Below, in pieces: positions 63,844 to 64,000 of a stretch of 64,000 bases of DNA. Position 1 is the first letter of the stretch; each line of letters begins with the position of its first letter. A model generated the notes under the pieces. The model saw only the letters and a program-made list of their open reading frames with translations. It did no database searches and had not been told where the DNA came from. The DNA lies in assembly GCA_018069525.1 (NCBI GenBank), contig JAGPUQ010000018.1, forward strand, positions 1 through 64,000. Direction: 5' to 3'. Source of the stretch: Porticoccaceae bacterium. GTDB taxonomy: Bacteria > Pseudomonadota > Gammaproteobacteria > Pseudomonadales > Porticoccaceae. The position numbers and the translations under genes are program-made.

Positions 63844-63876
63844 ACAAATGTAGTTTTAGTATTATTTGTTTGCCAT

Positions 63877-63906
63877 AAAAAAGAGCCACTGAAGTGGCTC
63901 TTTTTT
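63877..63906 (+). terminator. Rho-independent terminator of the rubrerythrin operon
   Basis: AAAAAAGAGCCACT-GA-AGTGGCTCTTTTTT: 14-bp perfect stem with U-run, symmetric and so probably bidirectional, serving also the convergent SDR gene. Confidence 0.92.
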
Positions 63907-63961
63907 ATGGCGTCGTATAAATTGTAAAGTCGGTTCTTTTTTAAGAACTTAAGCAGCAGCC

Positions 63962-64000
63962 TTAAGTAGCAGTATAGCCGCCGTCGATCACCAGTTCGGA
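63962..64000 (-). CDS. SDR family oxidoreductase, 3' end only
   Basis: The last 12 codons, SELVIDGGYTAT, are the standard C-terminus of classical SDRs; the rest lies beyond the window. Beyond its stop the sequence TTAAG(C/T)AGCAG is tandemly duplicated (63954-63972), another copy of the end-duplication pattern. Confidence 0.75.
   Translation of the reverse strand, partial: SELVIDGGYTAT

Overview
The window reads as chromosome of a marine-type gammaproteobacterium, probably near Cellvibrionales/Pseudomonadales. This is inferred from gene order (asmA-mutY-yggX-tRNA-Phe opposite hisB-hisH-hisA; phoB-phoR-porin-pstSCAB-phoU; rimB-rimK-desuccinylase) and from the abundance of acyl-CoA dehydrogenases, crotonases and SDRs. 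Core genes are moderately GC-rich. The stretches at about 0.7-8.5 kb and 30.3-35.2 kb are AT-richer and hold accessory or mobile DNA.

Left end (1-8500). A tRNA-Leu(UAA) is preceded by decayed tandem copies of its own leader and followed by a tRNA-Ala 3' fragment and a second tRNA-Leu 3' end. Beyond lies a block of minus-strand genes: a DUF4062/helical-repeat protein, an AbiJ-type protein, an R-x4-H (HEPN-like) protein, two small membrane proteins and an HNH endonuclease. Most are separated by attC-like sites, so this is best read as an integron cassette array without a visible integrase, rich in defence-type genes. A defective RAYT/REP element sits inside it.

8.5-20.5 kb. An acyl-CoA dehydrogenase-like flavoprotein, a crotonase, a small lipoprotein and a RIO kinase lead to a 5.8-kb signalling block (PhnD-like lipoprotein, 1016-aa hybrid histidine kinase, REC-EAL regulator). 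That block is bracketed by a 23-bp direct repeat of the RIO gene 3' end, which marks it as an insertion. Then come rimB, rimK and a succinylglutamate desuccinylase-family gene.

20.5-29.4 kb. A complete phosphate-starvation regulon: phoB, phoR, a porin, pstS, pstC, pstA, pstB, phoU. Between pstC and pstA lies a 28-codon ORF made of a 12-bp minisatellite, overlapping both neighbours.

29.4-35.3 kb. An ECHDC3-like crotonase is followed by two inverted remnants of one IS3-family element. The first keeps both ends but carries an 88-aa ORF and a methyltransferase in place of its transposase; the second is a 291-bp deletion form. djlA and a csrA C-terminal fragment lie between them, and an autotransporter-like protein follows.

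35.3-41.5 kb. tRNA-Phe, yggX, mutY and asmA-like on the minus strand; hisB, hisH and hisA on the plus strand. Where hisF is usually found there is a single integron cassette (small membrane protein plus a good attC).

41.5-58.5 kb. Catabolic genes: dienelactone hydrolase, APH-like kinase, two acyl-CoA dehydrogenases, SDRs, a linalool dehydratase/isomerase-like protein, FAH-type hydratase, MBL hydrolase, MaoC and VOC proteins, an MFS carrier and the ABC-F protein Uup. A 39-bp element recurs upstream of two divergent gene pairs here.

58.5-64 kb. DUF3047 protein, cold-shock protein, oxyR divergent from a rubrerythrin/Fe-S/DUF3501 operon, and the 3' end of an SDR gene. Short tandem duplications in leaders and just after stop codons recur across the window.
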